DNA of 64,000 bases from Lacrimispora sp. BS-2 (lineage in GTDB: Bacteria > Bacillota > Clostridia > Lachnospirales > Lachnospiraceae): NCBI RefSeq assembly GCF_040207125.1, contig NZ_CP157940.1, forward strand, positions 1,178,001 to 1,242,000, written 5' to 3'. Below the pieces are notes generated by a model. The model was not told where the DNA came from. It did no database searches and worked only from the letters and a program-made list of their open reading frames with translations. Positions 33,865-43,004 of this stretch are shown here, in pieces (position 1 is the first letter of the stretch; each line of letters begins with the position of its first letter). The translations under genes were made by a program, and so were the position numbers.

Positions 33865-35281
33865 CCCGAATCCAAAAGCAAATCACCATATTCTGATACT
33901 TACCTATGGGGTCGTACTACTTTTTGTAGGGCTTGCGGTTTATTTTGGCTATTTTCTGCTTGTGAAAAGCGACAGTGTGATCAATAATTCCTATAATGCC
34001 AGACTAGACAGCTTTGCAGACCGGGTGGTACGTGGGGAGATCTACAGCAATGACGGCAGGGCCCTTGCCAGGACAGAGGTGGATGGAGAGGGAAAGGAAA
34101 CAAGGGTTTATCCCTATGATTCGCTGTTTGCCCATGTGGTGGGATATTCTACCAATGGAAAAACCGGTCTGGAAGCCCTGGCCAATTTCTATCTCTTGAC
34201 CAGCCATGTAAATCTTGTGGAGCAGGTGGTAAATGAACTGTCATCTGTAAAGAATCAGGGGGACAGTGTTATCTCCACTCTTGATGTGGACTTACAGAAG
34301 ACAGCCTATGATGCCTTGGGCAAGCGAAAAGGAGCGGTGGTAGTGATGGAGCCGGATACCGGCAAGATCCTTGCCATGGTATCCAAGCCGGATTACAATC
34401 CAAACACCCTGGCTGCGGACTGGAGTCATCTGGTTGCGGAGGAAAATACGTCAGGACAGTTATTAAACCGGGCAACCCAGGGGCTTTATCCTCCTGGTTC
34501 CACCTTTAAGCTGGTGACGGCTTTGGAGTATATAAAGGAAAATCCGTCCAATTATAATGATTATACCTTTGACTGCAACGGGACTTATAAAAATGGGGAT
34601 TATACCATCCGGTGTTACCATGGGACAGCCCATGGACATCAAAATCTGCAGCAGGCATTTACAAACTCCTGCAACGGGGCTTTTTCCAATCTTGGTCTGC
34701 AACTGGATTTAAATGGATTAAAGAATACTGCGGACCAGCTTCTGTTTAATTCGGACCTGGCCCTGCCCATTGCCAGCAGTAAAAGCTCCTATTCCATGGG
34801 AAACGGGGCTGATACGTGGCAGATCCTTCAGACCTCCATCGGCCAGGGCCAGACTCAGATAACGCCCATTCATAATGCAATGATCGTGGCGGCCATTGCC
34901 AATGGCGGTACCCTTATGAAGCCTTATCTCATTGACCGGGTGGAAAATGCAGGGGGAGATGTCATTAAGAAATTTATGCCTCAGTCCTACATGAGTCTTA
35001 TGACCGCCGTGGAGGCTTCTGAATTGACCGAGTTTATGCGTTCTGTTGTAACAGAGGGAACCGGCTCCGCTCTTAGGACCGATGCCTATACGGTAGCCGG
35101 AAAGACCGGATCTGCGGAATTTGAAACAGGTAAGGAAACCCATGCCTGGTTTGTGGGATTTGCTCCGGCAGACCATCCAAAAGTAGTCATAAGCGTGATT
35201 GCAGAAGAAAGCGGCTCCGGCGGACAGATAGCAGCACCCATTGCCAGAGCGCTTTTTGATTTATATTTTTCCAAACAATAA
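33854..35281 (+). CDS. class B penicillin-binding protein (PbpA-like)
   Basis: The ATG at 33854 lies 11 bases inside the 3' end of the SEDS gene, with GAGGAAGAAG upstream; ATG 33833 is possible but has no ribosome site. The 475-residue product has one N-terminal membrane segment (ILILTYGVVLLFVGLAVYFG), a short pedestal domain (RLDSFADRVVRGEIYSNDGR) and a transpeptidase domain with STFK, SCN (TNSCNGAFSNLG) and KTG (AGKTGSAEF). It cross-links peptidoglycan made by the adjacent SEDS protein. The size is at the small end for the class. Confidence 0.94.
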   Translation: MKANPNPKANHHILILTYGVVLLFVGLAVYFGYFLLVKSDSVINNSYNARLDSFADRVVRGEIYSNDGRALARTEVDGEGKETRVYPYDSLFAHVVGYSTNGKTGLEALANFYLLTSHVNLVEQVVNELSSVKNQGDSVISTLDVDLQKTAYDALGKRKGAVVVMEPDTGKILAMVSKPDYNPNTLAADWSHLVAEENTSGQLLNRATQGLYPPGSTFKLVTALEYIKENPSNYNDYTFDCNGTYKNGDYTIRCYHGTAHGHQNLQQAFTNSCNGAFSNLGLQLDLNGLKNTADQLLFNSDLALPIASSKSSYSMGNGADTWQILQTSIGQGQTQITPIHNAMIVAAIANGGTLMKPYLIDRVENAGGDVIKKFMPQSYMSLMTAVEASELTEFMRSVVTEGTGSALRTDAYTVAGKTGSAEFETGKETHAWFVGFAPADHPKVVISVIAEESGSGGQIAAPIARALFDLYFSKQ

Positions 35282-35314
35282 AAAGAACGATATTTGCTTT
35301 CCATGATTACGCAC

Positions 35315-35343
35315 TTGCATATGAGTCCAAAAAGAGGTATACT
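35315..35343 (+). promoter_or_regulatory. promoter of the Nudix gene
   Basis: TTGCAT (35315-35320), 17-bp spacer, TATACT (35338-35343). Confidence 0.65.
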
Positions 35344-35415
35344 AGAGCCAGTCTGTGTGACACACCAAAACCGGACTTCCAAAGGAAGTTACGGTTTCAC
35401 TCTGGAGGAATTGCA

Positions 35416-35868
35416 ATGATTGAAGCAACGAGTTGTGGCGGTGTGGTTATTTTTCGAGGTAAAATTCTGGTTTTATATAAGAATTACAAAAATAAGTATG
35501 AAGGTTGGGTTTTGCCAAAGGGAACAGTAGAAGCGGGTGAAGAGTATAAAGAGACGGCTCTCCGGGAAGTAAAGGAAGAGACAGGCGTAAGTGCGTCCAT
35601 AATCAAATACATTGGTAAGAGCCAGTACTCCTTTAACACGCCTCAGGATATGGTGGAAAAAGATGTGCACTGGTATCTAATGATGGCCGACAGCTATTAC
35701 AGTAAACCACAGCGGGAAGAATATTTTATTGATTCAGGATATTACAAATTCCATGAAGCGTATCATCTTCTGAAGTTTTCAAATGAAAAGCAAATATTGG
35801 AAAAGGCCTACAATGAATATCTGGATTTAAAGAAGAGTAATTTGTGGGGCAATAAGAAGTATTTCTGA
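35416..35868 (+). CDS. Nudix hydrolase, 150 aa
   Basis: The Nudix box is complete (G-x5-E-x7-REVKEETGV, from GTVEAGEEYKETALREVKEE), preceded by YEGWVLPKG. It should hydrolyse a nucleoside diphosphate linked to another moiety with Mg2+. The context WVLPKGxVExGE resembles Ap4A/diphosphoinositol-type members. The ribosome site is CTGGAGG. The gene is monocistronic between its own promoter and a strong terminator. The substrate is unknown. Confidence 0.92.
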   Translation: MIEATSCGGVVIFRGKILVLYKNYKNKYEGWVLPKGTVEAGEEYKETALREVKEETGVSASIIKYIGKSQYSFNTPQDMVEKDVHWYLMMADSYYSKPQREEYFIDSGYYKFHEAYHLLKFSNEKQILEKAYNEYLDLKKSNLWGNKKYF

Positions 35869-35905
35869 AAGGTGAGCTCAGGGAAGTGCCTGGGCTTTCA
35901 CTGGA

Positions 35906-35946
35906 AGAGCCGGAAAGGTTGTGGTTAAACTTTTCCGGCTCTTTTT
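35906..35946. terminator. bidirectional intrinsic terminator
   Basis: AGAGCCGGAAA (35906-35916) pairs with TTTCCGGCTCT (35932-35942), with T runs on both strands; it serves the Nudix gene and the convergent CheW gene. Confidence 0.85.
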
Positions 35947-35972
35947 ACAGGAATCAATATGGAAAGACAGCT

Positions 35973-36794
35973 TTAAAAAGCAGCTTCCAGTTCTTTTAAT
36001 CTGGCGAATAAGGAATTTGTGTTCAGCTCAAAAATAAGACCTTCGATTTTTGGACTTTCCATCACCTGATTGATATAGGAGCAATGGTTTACCATGGGAT
36101 CCTGGTCCCTGCCTGCTATGACATCCAAGTCTTCCACTGCAACGATCTCGTCAACTACGATTCCCCATCCCATTTCATCCAGTATAAGAACCATTCCTTT
36201 GTAAATCGTTGAACGGAATAAATCCTTTGTCTGGTCCAGAAGATTTAAGATAGTTGGCATGGATTCTTCCTTTACCCGTTTTAAAATTTTAAAGAGGCAT
36301 TCTTCCCTCTGGCATTCTTCACAGTCTTTTTTGCAGCGTTCCGCTTCGTCGGCAGCCAGATGAAGCCTTGCATGCGGCTCCTCTATTTTACTGAGATGAC
36401 GGGCAATGGTAACGTTGTCGGTTTTAAAATTATCATACCACTTTCCTAAAGCGCACTGATGGGGATCTTTTGCCAGGCCGAAGGTTCCGCCCTCATGAAT
36501 GAAACGCTCCAGTTCCTTTACCCAATTGATGTGATCCTGCTTTCTGGCATCAATCATCTCTTCAAAATCCCTGCATTCATCGGAAATAGGTTTTAGTCCA
36601 AAGGTTACCCGTAAATCAAGCATTTGTATGACCTCATTGCGGTATTTGAACATTCCGGTCACATTGGCTGGGGCGGCCGGTATTGTGCTGTATTGGGGCA
36701 GCTGCACAATGGTTGATATGTATTTACTGTTAATGCAATAGAGGGAGCCGGCAATTTTAAATAAAATATACGGATATTTGATCTCTTTTTCCAT
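35973..36794 (-). CDS. CheW-like protein with inserted CZB zinc-binding domain
   Basis: The 273 residues are a CheW fold split in two: residues ~1-70 (YILFKIAGSLYCINSKYIST, VTGMFKYRNEVIQMLDLR) and ~195-265 (GMVLILDEMGWGIVVDEIVA). Between them sits a chemoreceptor zinc-binding (CZB) domain with its His and Cys ligands: DHINWV (His88), HQCALGKWY (His112, Cys114) and PHARLH (His141, His145). Cys-rich residues 154-166 follow. CheW couples receptors to CheA; CZB domains sense Zn2+ or oxidants such as HOCl. No other chemotaxis gene is near. I infer a metal- or redox-responsive signalling scaffold. Confidence 0.85.
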   Translation of the reverse strand: MEKEIKYPYILFKIAGSLYCINSKYISTIVQLPQYSTIPAAPANVTGMFKYRNEVIQMLDLRVTFGLKPISDECRDFEEMIDARKQDHINWVKELERFIHEGGTFGLAKDPHQCALGKWYDNFKTDNVTIARHLSKIEEPHARLHLAADEAERCKKDCEECQREECLFKILKRVKEESMPTILNLLDQTKDLFRSTIYKGMVLILDEMGWGIVVDEIVAVEDLDVIAGRDQDPMVNHCSYINQVMESPKIEGLIFELNTNSLFARLKELEAAF

Positions 36795-36984
36795 TTTTTG
36801 ATAGTACCTTCCCTTTTTATTCTTGATATCTGTATTATATAGCCTCTTGCTACATAGTTCAACGTCTTTTGAGGAAAATTATATTTTAAAACGAAATATT
36901 AGACTATGAATAAATGAAAAATCAGAGTATAATGGAAGGGAATATCTGATCGGGATAGCACATATTTATCAGGGAGGAAGGAAC

Positions 36985-37218
36985 ATGGTAAAAGTAAGCT
37001 CTTTAAGCCGCAGCATCAATGCGTTTTATGTGGAATGGAGTGCTCTCAATCACTACTTGTCATCCTATGAATGCGAGCGGAATGGAGTACCATATGTCGG
37101 TTTTGGGGACCCTCGCGTCCAAAAGCTATGGAAGGGATTATCTGCCCAGGAACGGAAAGAGGTTATGAAACGCTTGGGTGCAAGAAATGAAACAGAATTG
37201 CAGAATTATTTTACCTGA
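36985..37218 (+). CDS. hypothetical protein, 77 aa
   Basis: CAGGGAGGAAGGAAC precedes the ATG. The protein reads MVKVSSLSRSINAFYVEWSAL, then SSYECERNGVPYVGFGDPR, QKLWKGLSAQERKEVMKRLG and NETELQNYF. It looks soluble and helical. A TATAAT at 36928-36933 is a candidate -10. I do not recognise the family. Its 3' end lies 34 bases before the start of the exonuclease gene, so co-transcription is likely. Confidence 0.65.
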   Translation: MVKVSSLSRSINAFYVEWSALNHYLSSYECERNGVPYVGFGDPRVQKLWKGLSAQERKEVMKRLGARNETELQNYFT

Positions 37219-37252
37219 TTCTGCAAAGATATTTGAAGGAATGGAGAAATAC

Positions 37253-38329
37253 ATGTCTGAAAGAAAATTTGTAGTTGTTGACGGTTCTTCTATGCTGTCG
37301 ACATGCTATTATGCGGTTTTACCAAGGGAGATTATGTTTGCAAAGTCAGAGGAGGAAAAGCAGAAGCATTATGATAAGATCCTTCATGCAAAGGACGGCA
37401 CCTATACCAACGCAATTTTTGGAATGCTTAAGATGGTGGTCTCTCTGATGAAAAAACAGCAGCCGGATCACATTGCCTTTGTATTTGACAGAACCAGGGA
37501 TACATTTCGAAGAGAATTGTACCCGGATTATAAGGGAACCAGGGGAGCTACACCGGAGCCGTTAAAAAACCAGTTTATCCTGATGGAAGAGATCTTAAAA
37601 GACGTGGGCTTTCAGGTGCTTTTAAGTGAACAGTATGAAGCTGATGATTATGCCGGAAGCCTGGTCATGAAATTCAGGGACAAGATTTCCATGATCCTCC
37701 TCACAAAGGATCACGATTATCTCCAGCTTGTAAATGATGAATATAATGTCCGGGCGTGGATGGTTCAGTCCCGGCAGGAAAAAGCGGACGAGCTGTATAA
37801 AAAGTACTATTCTTTTTACGGTGTAAAAAAAGAAGAGGTCAACCTTCCGGAAAAAGTTTTTGAATATACCTCTGATACGGTGTTACATGAAGAGGGAGTA
37901 AGGCCGGAGCAGATTGCGGATTTAAAGGGGATCCAGGGAGATCCTTCTGATAATATCCCGGGAGTAAAGGGAGTAAGCAGCGCGGTTCCTCCGCTTCTTA
38001 GGGAATATGGTACTGTGGAAGAGATATACCGTTCCATTCATGAGGCCGAGTCTGATAAAAAGAGCTTAAAAGCGCTTCAGGATTTCTGGAAAAATGAACT
38101 TGGAATCACCCGTTCTCCTTATAAGGCATTGACTAAGACCAGTGATGAGGAATTATGCGGGGAAAAAGCAGCTCTGCTTTCCAAAACCCTGGCTACCATG
38201 AAAACGGATATTCCCATTGACATGGAGCTTGAGGATTTTTCAGCAAATGCATATCAGGAGGAAAAAGTCAAAAATTGGCTTAAAACCCTTGATATAAAAG
38301 AAGCTTCCATTTTTGGCTCCAGTAAGTGA
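37253..38329 (+). CDS. 5'-3' exonuclease (PolI N-terminal / FEN-like)
   Basis: The start at 37253 has GGAG 5-9 bases upstream (inside an earlier in-frame ATG at 37241). The 358-residue protein shows the PIN/FEN acidic motifs: FVVVDGSSMLSTCYYAVLPR, HIAFVFDRTRDTFRRELYPD, YEADDYAGSLV and LLTKDHDYLQL. The helix-three-turn-helix DNA-binding loop is also there, LKGIQGDPSDNIPGVKG. There is no polymerase part, so it is a stand-alone exonuclease as in many Firmicutes, likely removing flaps or primers. An insertion at ~30-45 (EIMFAKSEEEKQKHYDKIL) is unusual. Confidence 0.9.
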   Translation: MSERKFVVVDGSSMLSTCYYAVLPREIMFAKSEEEKQKHYDKILHAKDGTYTNAIFGMLKMVVSLMKKQQPDHIAFVFDRTRDTFRRELYPDYKGTRGATPEPLKNQFILMEEILKDVGFQVLLSEQYEADDYAGSLVMKFRDKISMILLTKDHDYLQLVNDEYNVRAWMVQSRQEKADELYKKYYSFYGVKKEEVNLPEKVFEYTSDTVLHEEGVRPEQIADLKGIQGDPSDNIPGVKGVSSAVPPLLREYGTVEEIYRSIHEAESDKKSLKALQDFWKNELGITRSPYKALTKTSDEELCGEKAALLSKTLATMKTDIPIDMELEDFSANAYQEEKVKNWLKTLDIKEASIFGSSK

Positions 38330-38510
38330 TATTTATAAAAGTATTTTTTTATTCCGCCTGGGGACACTCATACAGAGCGTCCCTGATTTTAAGCGAAATA
38401 CCAGCATAAATGCCAGGCCGTGTTTGAAGCTTGAAGCATTTGCCAGATGGAAGAATGCATGAATTCCCAAGTCTGGATTATTATTTGCAGAAATAAAGGA
38501 GAAACAGATT

Positions 38511-40007
38511 ATGAGCAAATTTTATGAAATTTTGTCCTCTTTACTGGAAAAGACCATGGCACTTCAAACCTCTCTTGTCCTTTTTGAATGGGATAATGAA
38601 ACTCTCGCTCCGGAAGGTGCCGGTTCCTATACTTCACGGGTGATCGGTGTGCTCTCAGAGGAATATTACAAGGTTATGACAGGGGAAGAGATGGGGAAAG
38701 CCATTGCCGGCTGCGAGGAAGATAATAGTCTGTCCGATGTGGAGCGGGCCATTGTCAAGGGAGCGAAGGAAGCCAGGGAAGAACTGGTGTGCATTCCATC
38801 AAAGGAGTACAGGGAGAATGCCCAGCTCATAGCGGAGGCAGCCAGAATCTGGTCAAAGGCAAAAAAAGAGGAAGATTTTGATTCCTTTGCGCCGACTCTT
38901 GAAAAAGTAATCGGTTTTAAAAAGAAGTTTGCTTCTTACCGGAAGAAGGAAGGCCAGAAGCTTTATGATATCATATTAGATGAGTTTGAAAAAGGGTTCA
39001 ATATGGAGCTCCTGGATGAATTCTTTAGCCGGCTTAAAGAAGAGATCGTACCTCTTTTAAAAGAGATTAAGGAAAATGGCAAGACCATTGATGATTCCTT
39101 TTTATCAGGCGGTTATTCTGAGGAAAAACAAAGGGAGATGGCACATTATCTTGCCGAATATGTTGGCTTTGACTTTACAAAGGGTGTTCTTTCAGAAAGC
39201 GCTCATCCATTTACCACAAATCTCCATAACCACGATGTCAGGATCACCACCAGTTATCGGGAGAAGGTGGATAACTCCATGTTCTCCGTGATTCATGAAG
39301 CCGGTCATGGACTTTATGAGCTGGGAATCAGTGATGAGATCACCCAGACTCCGGTTGGTCAGGGGACATCCATGGGAATGCACGAATCCCAGTCCCGCTT
39401 TTTTGAGAACATCATCGGCCGCAGCCAGGCCTTCTGGGTTCCTATTTATAAAAAGCTTCAGGAACTATATCCTGAACAATTAAAGGAAATTTCCATTGAA
39501 CAGTATATGGATGCAATTAATAAGGTGGAGCCAAGCTTTATCCGGACAGAGGCAGACGAACTCACCTACAATCTTCATATTATGATCCGCTATGAATTAG
39601 AGAAAATGATTATAGAAGAAGACGTGGACTTAAAGAAGCTTCCGGAAATCTGGGCGGATAAATATGAGGAATATCTTGGGGTGCGCCCGGAAAATCCATC
39701 AGAGGGAATCCTTCAGGATATTCACTGGTCCCAGGGACTGATCGGCTATTTTCCGTCTTATGCACTGGGAAATGCTTTTGGGGCTCAGCTTTATTACCAT
39801 ATGAGAAAAGAGATGGATTTTGACGAACTTCTTAAAGATGGAAAGCTTGACGTTATAAGAGAGTATTTAAGGGAACATGTCCACAAGTTTGGAAAGCTGA
39901 AAACCAGCCGTGAAATCTTAAAGGATGTTACGGGTGAGGATTTTACTCCGGATTATTTCATTCAGTACTTAAAGGAAAAGTATCGCAGCCTTTATGAGTT
40001 GTCATAA
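38511..40007 (+). CDS. M32-family metallocarboxypeptidase
   Basis: The 498-residue protein has the M32 zinc motif FSVIHEAGHGLYELGI (HExxH) and the family blocks GMHESQSRFFENIIG, HPFTTNLHNHDVRITTSY and NMHIMIRYELEK-like NLHIMIRYELEKMII, plus GDIHW-type LQDIHWSQGLIGYFPSYALGN. These enzymes remove C-terminal residues in the cytoplasm with Zn2+ or Co2+. AAAGGAG lies before the ATG. No partner gene is evident. Confidence 0.95.
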   Translation: MSKFYEILSSLLEKTMALQTSLVLFEWDNETLAPEGAGSYTSRVIGVLSEEYYKVMTGEEMGKAIAGCEEDNSLSDVERAIVKGAKEAREELVCIPSKEYRENAQLIAEAARIWSKAKKEEDFDSFAPTLEKVIGFKKKFASYRKKEGQKLYDIILDEFEKGFNMELLDEFFSRLKEEIVPLLKEIKENGKTIDDSFLSGGYSEEKQREMAHYLAEYVGFDFTKGVLSESAHPFTTNLHNHDVRITTSYREKVDNSMFSVIHEAGHGLYELGISDEITQTPVGQGTSMGMHESQSRFFENIIGRSQAFWVPIYKKLQELYPEQLKEISIEQYMDAINKVEPSFIRTEADELTYNLHIMIRYELEKMIIEEDVDLKKLPEIWADKYEEYLGVRPENPSEGILQDIHWSQGLIGYFPSYALGNAFGAQLYYHMRKEMDFDELLKDGKLDVIREYLREHVHKFGKLKTSREILKDVTGEDFTPDYFIQYLKEKYRSLYELS

Positions 40008-40110
40008 TGCCTCAGCCGGAACAGTTTACGAATATCCGCTTAATTCTGGTGAGGTTTGAATAAAAAGGGAACCTGTTTAAGAATATTTTTCGGTTGAAAA
40101 GAGGATGAAT

Positions 40111-41040
40111 ATGGAAAATATCAAAAAAAGCGCATCGGAACTGATCGGCCATACCCCCCTTGTGGAATTGTCTAATTATGGGAAACGGCACCATGCGGCA
40201 GCTGTCATTATAGGGAAGCTGGAATATTTTAATCCTGCAGGAAGCGTAAAGGACCGGGCGGCCCTCTATATGATTCAGGATGGAGAAAAGTCCGGCGTCT
40301 TAAAGCCAGGCGCCACGATCATAGAACCGACTTCCGGCAACACTGGAATCGGCATCGCAAGCATAGCTGCCATGAGGGGATATAAGGCCATTCTTACCAT
40401 GCCTGAGACCATGAGCGTGGAACGGCGCAATCTTTTAAAGGCCTATGGAGCGGAAATTGTATTAACAGAAGGAGCAAAAGGGATGTCAGGCGCCATTGCA
40501 AAGGCGAAAGAGCTGCAAGATGAAATAGCCGGTTCCGTCATTCTGGGGCAGTTTGACAATCCGTCCAATTCCAAAGCCCACTATGAAACCACCGGCCCTG
40601 AGATATGGGAGGATACCGATGGAAAGATCGATGTTTTTATAGCCGGCGTGGGAACCGGAGGCACCATTACCGGAGCAGGAGAATACTTAAAAAGTAAAAA
40701 ACCTGACATAAAGGTGATAGCAGTGGAACCTGCCGCTTCACCGGTTCTTTCCGGAGGAAAGCCGGGGCCACATGGAATTCAGGGAATCGGAGCGGGATTT
40801 GTCCCGTCGATTCTTAAAACCGATGTTTACGATGAAATTATAACAGTGGAAAATGGAGATGCTTACGAGACAGGAAAAGAACTGGCACAAACAGAGGGGA
40901 TTTTAGTGGGGATTTCCTCCTCCGCAGCCGTATGGGCGGCCAGGGAAGTGGCAAAGCGTCCGGAATATGCCGGGAAAAGGATCGTTGTAGTCCTTCCTGA
41001 TACCGGTGACAGATACTTATCCACTCCTTTGTTTACCTAA
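40111..41040 (+). CDS. cysK: cysteine synthase (O-acetylserine sulfhydrylase)
   Basis: The second ATG (40111) is chosen because AGAGG is 6 bases before it; ATG 40105 is too close. PLP-dependent synthesis of cysteine from O-acetylserine and sulfide is indicated by [14 protein letters not shown], the PLP lysine in [11 protein letters not shown], the [15 protein letters not shown] loop, [15 protein letters not shown] for phosphate binding and the end [16 protein letters not shown]. 310 aa is typical. The gene is followed by a bidirectional terminator. Confidence 0.95.
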   Translation: MENIKKSASELIGHTPLVELSNYGKRHHAAAVIIGKLEYFNPAGSVKDRAALYMIQDGEKSGVLKPGATIIEPTSGNTGIGIASIAAMRGYKAILTMPETMSVERRNLLKAYGAEIVLTEGAKGMSGAIAKAKELQDEIAGSVILGQFDNPSNSKAHYETTGPEIWEDTDGKIDVFIAGVGTGGTITGAGEYLKSKKPDIKVIAVEPAASPVLSGGKPGPHGIQGIGAGFVPSILKTDVYDEIITVENGDAYETGKELAQTEGILVGISSSAAVWAAREVAKRPEYAGKRIVVVLPDTGDRYLSTPLFT

Positions 41041-41060
41041 ATTATAAAAATGCAAATATT

Positions 41061-41099
41061 AAAACCAGGGCAGCTGCGATTATGCAAGCCCTGGTTTTT
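41061..41099. terminator. bidirectional intrinsic terminator
   Basis: AAAACCAGGG (41061-41070) pairs with CCCTGGTTTT (41089-41098); it separates cysK from the convergent yihY-like gene. Confidence 0.8.
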
Positions 41100-41101
41100 G
41101 A

Positions 41102-41938
41102 TTAATAGCGCGTATGCTCTTTCCAGTTTATGGAATAATAATAATTAATTTCCGCTCCGAAAAACAGAATGCAGATACAGGCATAAATCCATAGCATTAA
41201 CAGCACAATGGCGGTAAGGCTTCCGTACATGACAGAGTAATTTCCGAAGTTATTAAAATAAATAGAAAACGCAAAGGAAGAACCGATCCAGCCCAATGTA
41301 CAAAAGGCGGCTCCGGGAAGCTGACTAATAAAGTGCTGCTTTTTTTCCGGTACATAGGTATAAAGGACAGCAAAGCAGATCGTCAGAATGAAAACGAGCA
41401 TGGTACGAAACGTAAGAACATGCTGGGTGATCTCGGCCAGCAGCGGAAAGTGGCGGTTCATAAAGCTCTGGATGGAGCCTCCAAGGACCAGCAGAACAAG
41501 GGTCAGGAGACAGATGGCCATAAAGATGATGGTATAGCCGGCACAGATGATCCGGGTCACAATATAGTTTCGCTTTTTCTCCTGGCCAAATACCCGGTTC
41601 AAGCCCCGCTCAATACTGAGCATCCCCTTGGAAGCAGACCATATGGCAGCCACTGCGGTCACGGAAAGGACAGCTACCGGAGAATTAGTATAAAGGTCAT
41701 CGATAACAGATACGATTAAGCTGTTTATTTCCAGTGTGCTTGGGATAATTGTGACCATAAGCTGGAGCAGATTGGCTTTCGTAATGGATGGGATGAGCTG
41801 TATCAATGCCAGTAAAAGCATCATAAAGGGAAATGCTGCAATGATGGAGAAAAAGGAGGCCTGGGCTGCATATACGGTCATCTCATCCCTGCTGTATTTG
41901 TCATAGATTTGCTTGCAGCGCAATAAGAATCGAATCAT
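41102..41938 (-). CDS. YihY/BrkB-family membrane protein
   Basis: The ATG at 41938 follows AAAAGGAGAGATT. The 278-residue protein has six or so membrane segments with the family pattern TVYAAQASFFSIIAAFPFMM, IWSASKGMLSIERGLNRVFG and GAAFCTLGWIGSSFAFSIYF, ending NYSVMYGSLTAIVLLMLWIY. The family was once called RNase BN by mistake; its function is not known. It ends in a convergent arrangement with cysK. Confidence 0.9.
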   Translation of the reverse strand: MIRFLLRCKQIYDKYSRDEMTVYAAQASFFSIIAAFPFMMLLLALIQLIPSITKANLLQLMVTIIPSTLEINSLIVSVIDDLYTNSPVAVLSVTAVAAIWSASKGMLSIERGLNRVFGQEKKRNYIVTRIICAGYTIIFMAICLLTLVLLVLGGSIQSFMNRHFPLLAEITQHVLTFRTMLVFILTICFAVLYTYVPEKKQHFISQLPGAAFCTLGWIGSSFAFSIYFNNFGNYSVMYGSLTAIVLLMLWIYACICILFFGAEINYYYSINWKEHTRY

Positions 41939-42113
41939 AATCTCTCCTTTTCCTGTCATAATTTTCCCCGCTAATATTAGAATATTATCATGGAACAAAA
42001 AAAATATCAAGGGATAGGTAAAAACACCCACAGGATTGACAGATCGGTTCATAAATCATAGAATGAAGCCAGTGAGTATGAAAATGGGCAGTGAGGAAAG
42101 GAACGAAAAACAG

Positions 42114-43004
42114 ATGGAAAATATTTCTGCAAAGACCATAGTGACCAGAACAAAAGGCTCCCAGTGGTTTGGTATTGACTATAATATGAATATCTATAAA
42201 GGGTGCTGCCATGGCTGTATTTATTGTGACAGCCGCTCAGACTGTTACCGGATTGCGGATTTTGATTCGGTGCGGGTCAAGGAGGATGCCCTGCGCATCA
42301 TCCGGGACGATTTAAGGCGCAAGGTGAGAACCGGTATTGTAGGGACAGGAGCCATGAGCGATCCCTACAATCCTTTTGAAAAAGAACTTGAATTAACAAG
42401 ACATGCCCTTGAGCTTATTGACGCATATGGCTTTGGAGCGGCAGTGGCTACGAAAAGCGCCCTTCTTAAACGGGACATGGATGTTCTTAAAGGAATCATG
42501 GAGCATTCCCCTGTCCTGTGCAAAGTGACGGTTACCACGACAGACGATGATCTGGCGAAAAAAATCGAACCTAATGTATCCCGCCCTTCCGAGCGGCTGG
42601 CTTTGATTGAGGCATTAAGGAAGAACGGGATATTTGCGGGGATATTATTGATGCCGGTTCTTCCGTTTCTGGAGGATAGCGAGGAAAATATCCTTTCAAT
42701 CGTAAAAGCTGCCCATGATACCGGAGCCAGCTTTATTTATCCAGCTTTTGGGGTGACCTTGAGGAATAATCAGAGAGAATGGTATTTTGACCGCCTCCGG
42801 GAACAGTTTCCCCAGCAGGATCTGGTTTCCGAATATATCAGGCGTTATGGAAACAGTTATGAATGTACAAGCCCGGGTGCAAAAAAGCTGTGGCAGATAT
42901 TTTCCAGAGAGTGTGAGCGGTATGGGATATTATACCGGATGAAAGATATCATTCATGGGTATAAAAAGAATTACGTGGTAACCCAGTTAAGCCTTTTTGA
43001 TTAG
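42114..43004 (+). CDS. SPL-family radical SAM protein
   Basis: The start at 42114 is supported by GAGGAAAGGAA upstream; ATGs at 42063 and 42078 are in frame. The radical SAM cluster motif is CCHGCIYC (CxxxCxxC) in NIYKGCCHGCIYCDSRSDCY. Further blocks GAMSDPYNPFEKELELTR, VATKSALLKRDMDVL and CKVTVTTTDDDLAKKIEPN follow the spore photoproduct lyase-like (SplB-related) family of 290-300 aa that lack the Cys-containing SPL end. Its real substrate is unknown. It converges with the LysR gene, with a 4-bp overlap of the stop codons. Confidence 0.88.
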   Translation: MENISAKTIVTRTKGSQWFGIDYNMNIYKGCCHGCIYCDSRSDCYRIADFDSVRVKEDALRIIRDDLRRKVRTGIVGTGAMSDPYNPFEKELELTRHALELIDAYGFGAAVATKSALLKRDMDVLKGIMEHSPVLCKVTVTTTDDDLAKKIEPNVSRPSERLALIEALRKNGIFAGILLMPVLPFLEDSEENILSIVKAAHDTGASFIYPAFGVTLRNNQREWYFDRLREQFPQQDLVSEYIRRYGNSYECTSPGAKKLWQIFSRECERYGILYRMKDIIHGYKKNYVVTQLSLFD

